A DNA stretch of 64,000 nucleotides, taken from assembly GCF_000002235.5 (NCBI RefSeq), contig NW_022145615.1:11882391-11946390 (forward strand), given 5' to 3'. Positions within the stretch are counted from its first letter, which is position 1; every line of letters begins with the position of its first letter. The notes beneath the pieces are model-generated. The model ran no database searches, was not told the DNA's origin, and was given only the letters and a program-made list of their open reading frames with translations. Of the stretch, positions 23,488 to 34,800 are shown piece after piece. Origin of the DNA: Strongylocentrotus purpuratus. Lineage: Eukaryota > Echinodermata > Echinoidea > Camarodonta > Strongylocentrotidae. A program made the translations under genes and the position numbers.

Positions 23488-25088
23488 GGGGGGGGGGGGG
23501 GAGAATAGCATAATGCAATACTGATCGTTCAACATAGTTTGTCTCTTTCTTCATAAGATATCAAGTCAGTTATTCTTCCAAGATAAGGGATATTAAAGCC
23601 CCTCTAAAGTATTGGAAGCCCCACAAATTTGATGACAAAATTTCACTTAAATTTGTTAATGATGTGAAAGAGGATGTCATTTTAATAACACATTATTCTG
23701 CCAGGATTTTCCAAACAAATGTGTTTAAAGCTGAATATTGATGAAAAAATACAGAATTTGGGTTTTCCGCATACAACACAAAACCTCAATTTTGTATTCT
23801 TTCAACAATATTTGTCTTCAAACCAATTTGTTCCGAAAATCCTTGCAGAATTGTGATTACAATGACATCCCCCTTCACATCATTATACAGTTTTGAAAGT
23901 GAAATTTGCCATCACATTTTGGGGACTCCCAACACTTTAGAGGGAAGAGGCTTAAATTGCTGGTCCTATCGCAGTAGATGAAATTGTTGAAACATTTCTC
24001 ATACACTGAGTTGTCATATCTCAAATGCCAATTCTTATTTTTTTCTCCAATTTTTAGGAGGGGGTTAGAGTGCAAAACCATGGTGAGTTAACTTTTTAAC
24101 AGAACTATTTCCATTTTCATTAAGCACATTTACAGATATTTTTTTCTAACAAAACAAAGTTCGATTTGTTTAAATGAGGAGAGATAAACTTCGGGAATAT
24201 TTGTTTAGTTTTACTTTCCTAAGATATGCATGTGGCATCATTGATGTACATGTATAATCTGTTTTCCTATTCCACATCATGTTTAATGTATAAGCAAAGG
24301 CATCATGTCTGCAGATTGATTGAAACTAATATAAACGGATGGAATACCCAAATGTATGCACCTAAAACTAAATAACAATAATGTCTTTGTGTAGTGCATC
24401 TCCCATACCATGTTCAAATTCACCTAACTTTGATTTTATAAACTGAATTAGATAATTTTCAGATGTTTTTTTAAAAAGATAAGATGAAGTAAATGTCTAA
24501 GAAGAGAAACAATATACTTAAAGTGATGATTACTGCCAAAACGTAGCATTGATTTCATTATGCTGTCTTGTACCATATTCATGTTGATTCATACCATGTT
24601 CATTTTCTCATCCCCACCTCTCTCTCTCTCTGGATCTCCTTCTCCCCCTCTCTCTATCCCATTCCCACTCTCTCTCTCTCTCTCTCTCCCCCTCTCCCTC
24701 CCCCTCTCCCTCTCCTCTCCTCTCCCTCTCTCCCTCTCCTCTCCCTCTCTCCCTCTCCTCTCCTCTCCCTCTCTCTCTCTCCCCTTCCTCCCTCTCCCCT
24801 TCTTCCCTCTCACCTTCTTCCCTCTCCCATCCCTCCCCTCCTCCCTCCCTCCCTCTCCTCCCCTCCCCTCCCTCTCCCCTCCCCCTCCCCCTCCCCCTCT
24901 TATTCACATCCTCACTATCACATTCTCACTCCTATGTATATATGTTGATTATCTTCATCTATTTCTGTCTATTATCTATTTCTCTGCAATCTCTATGTAT
25001 TTACCATTCAGACAAGCAGGACTTAAAAGATGAGGACAGAATGCAGCAGGAAATTCGTGACAGGATAGAAGAGGAAGCCCAATATTGA
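22238..25088 (+). CDS. GOLIM4: Alternative C-terminal exons of the GOLIM4-like gene
   Basis: Three small exons join in one frame: 22238-22269 (phase 1 in), 24058-24082 and 25012-25088, the last ending in TGA. Joined to the phase-1 end of exon 15864-16031, they give GIQVDPNAQDQ, EGVRVQNH and DKQDLKDEDRMQQEIRDRIEEEAQY, an acidic, helical tail. That transcript would skip exon 18453-19051. If that exon is included, its stop comes first and these exons would be 3' UTR. Support is splice-site quality and phase agreement only; the exons are short. Confidence 0.6.
22593..22790. mobile_element. Family-B MITE, copy 1
   Basis: TAAAGCTTATCTGCACTAG, TTTGGCCAGGAGGGATTAGA, CTCTCAATTAACATAAGAAA and a TGGGGCTTTA end. 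Relatives: 30151-30262 (partial), 35487-35680, 61803-62006. Confidence 0.9.
23457..23501. repeat. T-run followed by G-run
   Basis: About 22 T directly followed by 12 G. The sharp switch is typical of unstable homopolymers; length may be inaccurate in assemblies. Confidence 0.9.
23594..23955. mobile_element. Family-C foldback MITE
   Basis: Starts TAAAGCCCCTCTAAAGTATT and ends with an inverted relative (CAACACTTTAGAGGGAAGAG). Inner arms (GATGACAAAATTTCACTTAA and GTGAAATTTGCCATCACATT) also pair. A half copy lies at 59642-59840. Confidence 0.88.
24613..24899. repeat. Long CT-rich low-complexity tract
   Basis: Nearly 290 bp of CTCT/CCCTCT with no purines over long stretches on the plus strand, directly upstream of the last small GOLIM4-like exon. 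Open reading frames over it are low-complexity artefacts. Confidence 0.95.
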
Positions 25089-25347
25089 AGAACTTTAAAC
25101 TTTTGGAATTGAATTAATTTGTATATTGGATACATTTTTTAATTGATGAGTACCGTAATGTCATTCAATCATTCTCTACATCAAACAACTTAACTAGGGC
25201 CTGACACTAATATCTTTCAGGACAATTTACCTTCAAAATTCAGAAAGTGTCCATATTTAAACTATGGGTTTATGGAGAATTTAAAAAAAAATTCTTTACA
25301 ATAATCTTCGACATAATTATTTTATATATAGTTGGTGTCAAGCCCTG

Positions 25348-25399
25348 AATAAAGTTTTAGTAATGCCAAATGCATGATTGGTATATGACACAAAATAAA
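25348..25399 (+). other. Polyadenylation signals after the last GOLIM4-like exon
   Basis: AATAAA occurs at 25348-25353 and 25394-25399, about 260-310 nt after the TGA at 25086-25088, a normal distance for a proximal 3' end. Further copies (for example 28126-28131) could serve longer 3' UTRs. Assignment is by motif and position only. Confidence 0.45.
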
Positions 25400-26737
25400 G
25401 AGGTAATAAGAGATGATGAAGATATATCTGAATGTTTTTTATAAATCCCTGTATCAGTCTTAATCCCTTCTAGGCCATAAGGTTTTCTTCAGCAATTGTT
25501 TTTCATGGGTTTGTCTACTTTCTGGCTTTACCAGTGATATATATATATATCGTTATGAATGTAATTTATGGTGGTGCAGGTCGTTTAGTCATAAAGGATG
25601 AAAATCAAAGTCAAAGCTATCCACTTTTATGAGGACACTGTCTGATTTTTTTTTTAGGGGACAGTGATAGAAGGAAACTTTTGAGTGATTCGAGTACCAA
25701 TATTTTGGTTTGTTCATTCTATTAAATATTGATACTTACAATTACATATATGTCTTGTACATGTACTTGCAATAACATGAATGATGATTTGAATGTTGAT
25801 AATTTTGCTTCAATTTTGCTGTGGCGTTCCGATCCCACTGGTTAAAATGTAGGATGGATCATGGGGTTGAGAATTCTACATTTCGACCATTATTCAAAGA
25901 TAGATCGCTATATACTTTCAAGGAATTAAAGTGGATGTATAATTGCAGGTTTAAGTTCTACTCAAAAGAATTCTGTTAAAAGGAAGTTCATTTGGAGATT
26001 AATCAACTCCTTTCATGTTCGATGGTTGTGTATGTAAATGGCTACAGCTCATGTTTTGTATTCCTAATAATATATTCCTTTCTTTTGTTTTCTTTCAGAC
26101 TATATTCTTCCTTGAAATTCTCATGTTTTTATACCTATTCTCTTCTCATTATATCCTTCATTCTAATTCCCCCCTATTGCATCTTTTTTTTTCCATTTTC
26201 TGTTCGTTTCTCTTCTCTATACCCACTTCTCGTCTTTAATAATAATGCTGTTTTGCTCTTCTAAGTATTCTATCTCTCTTTCTCTCTTCCTCCTCTCTCT
26301 TTTCCTATCTCTTTCCCTTCATCATCTCTTCCTCCTTCTTTCTTCATAACTATCCTTATCTCTGCATAATATTCCATCCTTTCTTACTCTATGCTGAATA
26401 TATTATGTACATATTATCAATGGATTTATAACAAGGGAAAGGACTTTAAAAAGTAGTTGATTCTTAAACATTGTTTATCTCTTTATTTCTTTTTTTACCC
26501 TCGTCATTCAAGAGCTTGTATATATCTTGATGATAAAATGTGGAAAAGCCTCAATGTAATGTGTGTGCAATTTGATACAAAAGATTAGGCCATGAAACAT
26601 CCAACGCGCTGTACATATTTGATGATCCGCAAATGACAATTAAAAAAATTCAGTTATACTTTCAGTTAACATGTTCTACAAAACCGATGCTAATTTTCTT
26701 TATGTGGTTTTATACTTAATCCGTTTTTTTAAGTCTT

Positions 26738-26855
26738 TTTATTATTATTACTATATCATTATTATTATTATTGATATTGGTATTATTTGTAGAATTATTA
26801 TTGTTGATATTATTATCAGTTTTTGTTATTAGTATTAGTATTAGTATCATCATCA
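26738..26855. repeat. ATT/ATC microsatellite
   Basis: Interrupted ATT, ATTAGT and ATC triplets in the tail-to-tail interval. Confidence 0.85.
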
Positions 26856-29808
26856 CCATTATTATGATATTAGTGAGTGATATAGAGATATAAAGAAACC
26901 AATCATGATTTCAAGTGACATAAAGGTATGAATTGGAAATGTGCAAATTATTTCTGTCAAATGAAAGTATATCTGTTGAAATTGTTTCCTTGAAATCTGT
27001 TGATATCATTTCCTTGTTGAGCGGTCTTTCAGTGCATGATTATAGTTGGATTCTTGATTTCCAACAAAGTTAAGCTTGTCATGCTATTCCAAAGAGTATA
27101 CACATCAAAGATGGATATGTCACCAAGGGGAACGGTTTAGAAGGATATCTGATCAGTGTATTGTAAGTATGTCAATGAATGGATAGTTTGGTAGATAGTT
27201 CAGGCCAGTATGAATTAATATTTATTGGCTGTTTCAGCACCCCACCTAGCTTTAGTTAAATTTGATCCAAAGCCAAAAACTGAACACATTGGCAATTACT
27301 CTTGAAAGCCACTTAGACCTCTTTCAAGAAATTGGGCCATTGTCAATATGTAGTTTAAATCCATGTAACCCAGATTTCAGTGAATGTTTCACAGCTATAA
27401 GCCACTTTGGAGACAGCACTTAAAAATTACTCCAGAATATCCACAGATCCTATAAACATGGAGAAGTCCCACTTTGTGCATTTTAGAATAATCACTGTGA
27501 TGGAGGCGCTTCATGAATAACTTTGTTTGCCCTCTTTAAAAGAATACTTCCACCTATGTATCATAGAATGTACCGTCGATGCATAAATGAACAATGATTA
27601 CATAACTTTCATGAAAATGTATCCAGCAATTCTGATAGGTTTTACAGTTATGTACAAATGACCTTTATCTGCCCTTGTGCGGATAGTATCTCTGAAGTGA
27701 CTTATATAATGAGGGCTAATGTAAAGATTGAAATTAGTATTGTACTAAGATACCGGGTAGATGAAACTTTGAAACCAATTTGCAATCCTCATTGTCATGT
27801 ATTCATCAGTGGGCGATGCTACATACTTGATTGATTTCTGAAAGCAATAAATTGTATCTTTTCAAATTTTATTTTATGAATTTGAATATTACCCTAAAAA
27901 TATATGTGAAGATAGAATAAGAATATATCATTTCGATGTGGAATGTTTTAAGTACCGTAACTTACAAGCTTATATGTAATTTGTGTTATTTTTACAATAT
28001 GATTATAGGTAACTGTCTGATAGGGAGTTTATAATATATTAAAGCACTTTTTGCTTTATAGTTTGTACATATATATGGGGCTAAGGCTTTGGTATATAAT
28101 TTCATTTTGCTGATTTTTTTTGTAGAATAAAGAGGAAGAAACACTATTTTAGAACAGCCTGTATTAATTGCAGATACAATTGCTCAAGCCATTTCTTTAT
28201 TTCAAGATTTGAAACCTCTCCATTTCAGAACTTGACATGTAAAAGTTAGGTAGAAAAATTATTCCAAAAAAAATTCAGGCTCCACATTGTACATCAATAT
28301 AAGGCTTCATCATGTATGGGCTGTTTTCTGGTTATTTTACTAAAGTCAACTGGTATCTGTGATTTATATAATACATTTTATGTTCCATTGTTCATGTACT
28401 GTGTGTTTTGTTGGATCACGGTCAGGATATTCTGCATCAAGAACATATCTGTACGTCAAAACTTTCAATGTAGTTCAACCTGATCGTTGTGTTTTCATTG
28501 TTTTTATACATTTTATAACAAACTGTGTAACTGTGTCATTGTGAGCATACACCTTTACTCCGCGTGTTGCAGCTTGAAATTTAAACTGGGACCTTTTCAT
28601 TGTTTAATGTGCCTTAGTTAAGGCTCGTTCAAATATGATGCGGTAAACCTCTGCAAAAAATCCACCGCCGCTGCTTTTTTTATGCATAAATGAACGTCAA
28701 CTTCACACAACAAAGGTTGTATGCATATTCACTGAACTTCTCGTTATAAGACACAGAAATCTGAAACATCATTATATTTGAAGCATCGTTACATTTCAAA
28801 CATCGTTATAAAAAATGCAGAGGTTTTGCCTCGTCATATGTGAAAGATGCATTAATGTTCCTTTCGATATACTCCAAGAAACAATTATTTGGTTTGAGGC
28901 TAGAATATGTGGACTGAAATATCCTTTGTTCCGTCAGTTCTCATTTGTATACCATTATTTGTGTAAAGTTTGTTTTTCCCTTCAACACTGCAACACCATT
29001 GCTTTTGTTTGATACATGAATTAGAAATAGCAGCATTTCAATTTATAACATTTCAGAATTATTTTGAGGGATTTTTGTCTTCAGTTTGTAGTGGATTTCT
29101 GATTCTGATTTAAGATTGTTTTTTCAAAATAAATTTAAGCTATGTGAATAAAAAGAAAAATCAAGCCCGTTTAGAAAGAGGAGATATAATTTTTAACCAG
29201 CTTATGTAGTAAAAAAAAAACAAAAACATATGGGTATATGTACCTTCTACGGTAATTTTTAAATTGACTAATTTAGTCAAATCTTTAATGGCATAGAGCT
29301 CGTAATCGAGTAGTTTTCCCAACTAGATAACACATATTGTATATTAATTCTACTTTATGTAAAATTCTGTAGTAAAAAGTACATTTGTTTATGATCTTGT
29401 TGCAGTCGCCTTTTTAAAGAAATGCTGAATCTGGTGTGGGTTGGTGTTTTTTAAATATTGAAAACAAATATATAACTGTTTATCTGTTATTAATTATAAT
29501 ATTGGATACACTTTAAAGCACTGTAGAGTCCCATTTAAAAAACGCTAATTCTTGTTATTTTCATTATTCGTTATCTGTACTGTAGCATGCATTTTGTTCT
29601 GTAAACAGTTATACAAGTGAGTCATACTTTATCGCTTCATGTAATTAATTCTGATGTAGAGTGTATTTAATAAAATTCCTGTCTTTTACAAAGAAAAACT
29701 ATCTTTGTTTGACTTTTCATTTTAATTATGACATAAATCAGATTGTGGTGTTGGTAAAAAAAATTGTAAAGCCTCATGCAGAATAAGCACTATCCAAACT
29801 ACCTCCCT

Positions 29809-30075
29809 CTTTCTTTCTTTCTCTCCTCTCTCTATCTTTCTCTCTGTCCTCTCACCCCCTCCTCTATCTCTCTCTCTCTCACTATCTTTCGTTTTTTCTC
29901 CATTACTCTATCTTCCTCTGTCCACTCATCCCCTCCTCTCCTTATCTCTCTCTCTCTCTCACCCTCTATCTTTCTCTGTCCCACTATCTGATTTTTGTTC
30001 TCTTTCTCTCCCTCTCACTCCTCCCCTCTCCATCACACCCTTTCTCTTTTTTCCCTTTCTACCTCTCTCTTCCAA
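29809..30075. repeat. CT-rich low-complexity tract, intergenic
   Basis: Repeated TCTCTCTC and CCCTCCTC phrases; no coding signal. Confidence 0.9.
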
Positions 30076-30150
30076 AGCTTCTTTTTCTGCTTAAGTTTTA
30101 AATTAAGCTTTGCTCCGGGACGCTCTATCTGTTCATACCATCCATTCTCT

Positions 30151-30262
30151 TAAAGCCCCACTGCATTAGTTAGGCCAGGAGGGATTAGACCTCCCTGCAT
30201 GGTCACTGACGGATGGTTATCTCATCAAATCAGCCAACAGTCACCGATTAGGCATTGTTTAC
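30151..30262. mobile_element. Family-B MITE, internally deleted copy
   Basis: Starts TAAAGCCCCACTGCATTAG and shares GGCCAGGAGGGATTAGACC and the GATTAGGCATTGTTTA end region, with the AAGAAAAAGGGG middle missing. Confidence 0.82.
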
Positions 30263-30993
30263 AGACCTGATTAAATCACCAGAACGAGTATGGTAGATCA
30301 TAATTTCAATTTTACAACCAGGGTAAATTTTATTCTCAATAATACTGATCACTTCTAGAAAATTAAATAACAAAGACCTGCACTCAAGTTTATCGTGTTA
30401 TATAATAGACCAGTGATGCAAGTTTATTCATTCTTCATCTTTAAGAGAAATAAAAATACCAATACCTAAACAAAGTGAAAAAAATGCACAGAATGTTGAA
30501 AATGCCTTCTATCAACTTTTCAAATTGTAATCCAAAGTGGATATTTATTTTTCCCTTCATAAAATTAAGTCATTCCTTCATAGTTTATTACTAAAATTTG
30601 TTAAAGATACATATAGGGGATATTGTACATTCATTCGCAAATCATGGAGAGAAAAATGTGAGTATCCAATAAACGGTATATAAACAGTACATCATGATAG
30701 TAAATATTCAAAACGGAGAATTAAACCCCTAAAAAAATCTTGTAAAAACTTGCTTCTGGGGAATCATTATTGTTCATGTTTTTTCTGTGAATATCTTGTT
30801 TGATGGCGGTGGAGAATGGAAGTGTGAGAACTGAAGGCCATCCCAACGTGATTTTTCTTTTCAATGAAATATCATTTCCAGATACTGTTTTGACCTCCAA
30901 CGGGGGAATCGGGATCGACCTACATGTATGTCATACACGTGTACATATAGCATCTTTACTTGGGACCAGGGTCCTGTCCTGTGAAGAGTTGCA

Positions 30994-31490
30994 GTGGATC
31001 CAAATCAATCGCAAGTTCACAGTCTCCTTTCTCTTATGTACAAAGTTGCGATTAAAGATAAACTTTAGAACTGGTAATGCGATTGCATTGTGAAAGAAAA
31101 GGTGTGGAAAGGATCAGAAACAGTTGATCATGTAGCATGTAACTATTGGTGTGCACTGCAAGGTTCTGGAGTCATCAAAATCGTAATAAATTTGACCGAG
31201 TCTTGGTAAAGTAACACAGAAAGCTATATATGGGACAACACACATGGTGTCGGGGCTAGCACTACCTTGCTTTCCTTGTCTTTCAATGCTCATTACTCAG
31301 CCAGGATACATTTTCTTCCAAAATTGTTTGGCACATGTCATTTATTTGTAATCTTGAACATTAAGTGTAAGTTTCATTTGATTCTGTGAGAATTAATTTT
31401 GTTTTTTTTACCAGAACTCAAGTTTATCTTTAATACCAATCGCAAATAAGTCGTGATGAATCCCAACTGTTTGTAAGACCGGGCCCTGAC
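30994..31490. mobile_element. Nested pair: diverged family-A MITE inside another repeat
   Basis: The outer repeat (AAATCAATCGCAAGTTCACA at the left, ATGAATCCCAACTGTTTGTAAGACCGGGCCC-type right end) is interrupted at about 31048 by TTAAAGATAAACTT, which returns inverted as AAGTTTATCTTTAA near 31423-31436. The uninterrupted outer repeat is seen at about 5022-5133. Confidence 0.78.
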
Positions 31491-31525
31491 GCCATATTTT
31501 GCAGAGTTCTTATGGAATGGGTTGC

Positions 31526-31650
31526 TCATGCGTGGGTATATAGTGGGCAGCACACAGACGTACGCACAGGAGCGTGATACGTGTTAACTCAGTGTTATGT
31601 AGCGATCGTCAAGTTGCCTACTTCACGAACGACTATATACCCACGCATGA
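31526..31650. mobile_element. 125-bp inverted-repeat element
   Basis: TCATGCGTGGGTATATAGT at the left returns perfectly inverted as ACTATATACCCACGCATGA at the right. Interior GTACGCACAGGAGCGTG is GC-richer than the surroundings. Confidence 0.88.
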
Positions 31651-31765
31651 ATATCTTTAACATCATCTGGGGTCCAAGTGCACAGGCTTCAACCTCCAGT
31701 TAGTGTCCAGTCTTGCATATATAGTTGTAGACAGGATGTTAAATTTTCACATCGATTCTGCAGTC

Positions 31766-31851
31766 TCATAAAGAAGCACATATTCTTTCAAATGAGCCGG
31801 GGTTGCTTTCAGATAGCAGCTTGAGATGAAGTTTGCCTTCCTCTGTCTTGG
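31766..31851 (-). CDS. DAP3: DAP3 last exon and stop
   Basis: The exon enters in phase 1 and encodes AKTEEGKLHLKLLSESNPGS then FERICASL and TGA (31766-31768). Human DAP3 ends with a recognisably similar LSNANPSLLERHCAYL. The 3' UTR lies at lower plus coordinates; I did not find one clearly best poly(A) signal there. Confidence 0.95.
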
Positions 31852-34800
31852 CTGTGGAGGAGACAGAAAAGAATATTATTATTATCATTATTATTATTAT
31901 TATTATTATTATTTATTTGACAAAACAAAGTGTATACAAAAGAATTACATATAATAGAAGAACAAATCATACAAAACAAAGGATGAAAAATCTTTTTTTT
32001 TTACAAACAAAATCGTGATTCCCATGAGCATTTACAAGTTGCCAGAAATTGGGCAGGCAAACTAAATCACCAAAACCGTGAAGGTCCCCCATTCCGACTT
32101 GCAGTAAAAAATGAAAACAAACTCAGATCATAACTGATTTCATGTATTCTATATGTAGTATATACAGTGGAACCTCACTATAAAGAGCCATGATATAATA
32201 AGGTATCTGTTATAAAAAGGTGATTTTGTGGGTTCCAGCTCTTTATATTTTTTTGTTTTTTAATAATTATTCCGCTTCATATGGCGCTTAAGACTATGAT
32301 GTCTCTAAATGTACACTGTGTGCACAATCTCCGCTCCCTGGGGAGCATTCAAGCCATGCGTTACTTGACGCTCAAACACTGTTTGACCAACAATGACGGT
32401 CGCATCTCCAGTCAAGCGCCTTAAACCACTCGACCACGACACTCCTGATGTAACAAGATTCCTGATATACCAAGGTGATTCTAAGGTTGCAAGGACCTCG
32501 TTATAACGAGGTTCCACAGTATGAAATGCGATAGTCTTTGAAGATAAACGTACCTTGTTCCATCTGGATCCATTGCTTGCTGATGTAGTACTGCATACAG
32601 CTCTCAAACTCCTTGTCACTGTAGTTCTCTACGTAGACAGGTACAAAGGGATCCAACCACTCGAAACCCTGTCATATCAAAAACAATTTATAGAGAAGAT
32701 GTCATTATTAAAGGGATAGTTGAGTTCTGTTGCAGAGGGCGCGACACAAAATAATTTTTTTGTGAGATAATGAAAAACTGAGTGTCAAATATGAAAGAAC
32801 ATACAATTTTAATGACAAAATCATCTTTGTTTGATCAAAATTGGTTCAGAGACGGCTGAAATATCCATAAATATAACCATTTCTAATACTTGTGTACCAC
32901 CACAAATATTAGATAATTTGAAAAAGCCTTTGAAAAAACAGAACAGCGCCTTTTACGTCGTATTTCACTCAATGCCGATGTTGACTTTTGTGTTCGCATT
33001 TTCATCTTGCTTTTATTACGCACAACCAGCCGGCCCATGTATTGTTATTTTTAATTAAATAATTAATTAACGGTCACCGTATTTTTTTTAAAGTGGATCT
33101 GAATTGGTATGATCGTATTGGCTAAATTTCACTAATTTGGGGGTCTAAAGTTACCTTCATAGCAATTTTAGGTTCTAAAAGGGCACTAGAAATGTCATAG
33201 ATAAGAATAAGAGCAATAACCATGCACTTTGAAGGCATTTGCGGTCTGAAAACAGAACTCAACTTTCCCTTTAACTCTTTCGCAACAATTTTTCCACATT
33301 TTTCCACATTTTTCTGGTTTGGCTCAATAACTTTTGATTCAGAACCCTAAACAATATGCACACACTGCAATCCATTTTTTGTTTCATGACTGCCAGTATA
33401 TTGTGTTTGATGCTAGGAATTTTAAAATGAAAATAGTCTCTAAAATCCTTAAATTGGCAACACGTTGTAAGATTCATAATCATTGTTTTTCTATCAAAAT
33501 CTGCACTTTGTTCAACTTTTACTTCAACATTCTTGCCCATGTATACTGTTTTCAGAGATGTACCAATTTATTTTTAATAATGTAGGAATAAAAGAAAAAT
33601 ATTATTGTTGCCAATTTGAAGAACATTATGTGATCAATTTAGCGCTAAAAAATAAACCCTCTCGTGAAAGGGTTTTAATAGTAATGATTAGTCCTTGAAG
33701 CGAAATAACAATTATGGGAAAAACTATTTACATCTTATTCTCATTGTATAGTAAGATCATGACATTGTGAGGACCATGTGTTTAATGTGAATTTATGAAA
33801 AGTCTAAAATACTTGAATTTTTGCTTTTGAATATATTTCATTTCAAGGCTACAATTGGCTCTCCATAATGTTTAAGTCTAACTTAGAGTTACGTTCGACT
33901 TTAGGATCTTTGTGAAACACCCCCCCTGGTTTCTTACCTGTTTCTGTAGTAGATGAAGAGGTTTGAAGTCCCACTTTGGGGCTTGATGGCAGTTGTGCTG
34001 GTCTACTGTCATGATGATGGCACCATTGGTCTATACAAAAAATGCAGATTAAATGATAAATAAAAAGGTATAGTGGTTGATTCACTTGACTCTTGATCCA
34101 AGGGTTGGTGGTTCAAATTCCAGCCGGGCACTAATAACCTCCTCTGGCAAGGCATTGATCCACGTTTGCCACTCTCCACACAGGAGCGCCACAGTGTGAC
34201 AGACATGAGTGTTACATGAGATACCATTATTGTTATTTAGATTGAATGCAAACATTAATCATATTAGTGATTAATTTTGACCAATACTTAAGAATTAACT
34301 TAGGTAACATAGCCTAACATACTGTAATTTTGTACTGAATAATATTGTGTAATCGTGGTGCTATCGTCCCGGCTTTTATTACGTGTAAAGACATTGCTTC
34401 ACTAAATGGCTGCTGAAACAACAGTACCCCAGCGCCTAGAAACAATGTATAAGCACGTTATAAATGTGATCTATTATTATTACAAGCCTTCATCTCAAAC
34501 CAAAATCATATTCTATAATGTAATCGCCCAGGAAGAACAAGTAATTGTTAGAATATTTGGAGAAAAAACACTTTCAGAACACTTTTTTCCGTCAAATTTC
34601 AATTTTCTCATGCATTCCTTACAGATTAAGGCAGGAATTACATAAAGATAACCCAGTGAAGTTCAAATACTTTATTTATCATCAAAAAATTGTTTGAATG
34701 AGACACTAATTTCACAACCTGATTCCAATTACCCCCAAAAAGTTTGATAGTTCATAAAATGTTGCTTACCCATTGTCCTTTGAGCATCTTCTTGAAGTGA

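Larger units (their letters stand above)
25089..31765. other. Tail-to-tail intergenic/3' UTR interval
   Basis: The two flanking genes converge here. Contents are AT-rich sequence with several AATAAA motifs, an ATT/ATC microsatellite (about 26738-26855), CT-rich low complexity (26260-26345 and 29809-30075), a partial family-B MITE (30151-30262), a nested MITE pair (about 30994-31490) and a 125-bp inverted-repeat element (31526-31650). No coding region is supported. Confidence 0.65.

Noticed and set aside
24560..25033. Ser/Leu/Pro-rich and Arg/Glu/Gly-rich open frames on both strands
   Set aside because: They fall on a CT-only low-complexity tract with no start context, splice support or domain.
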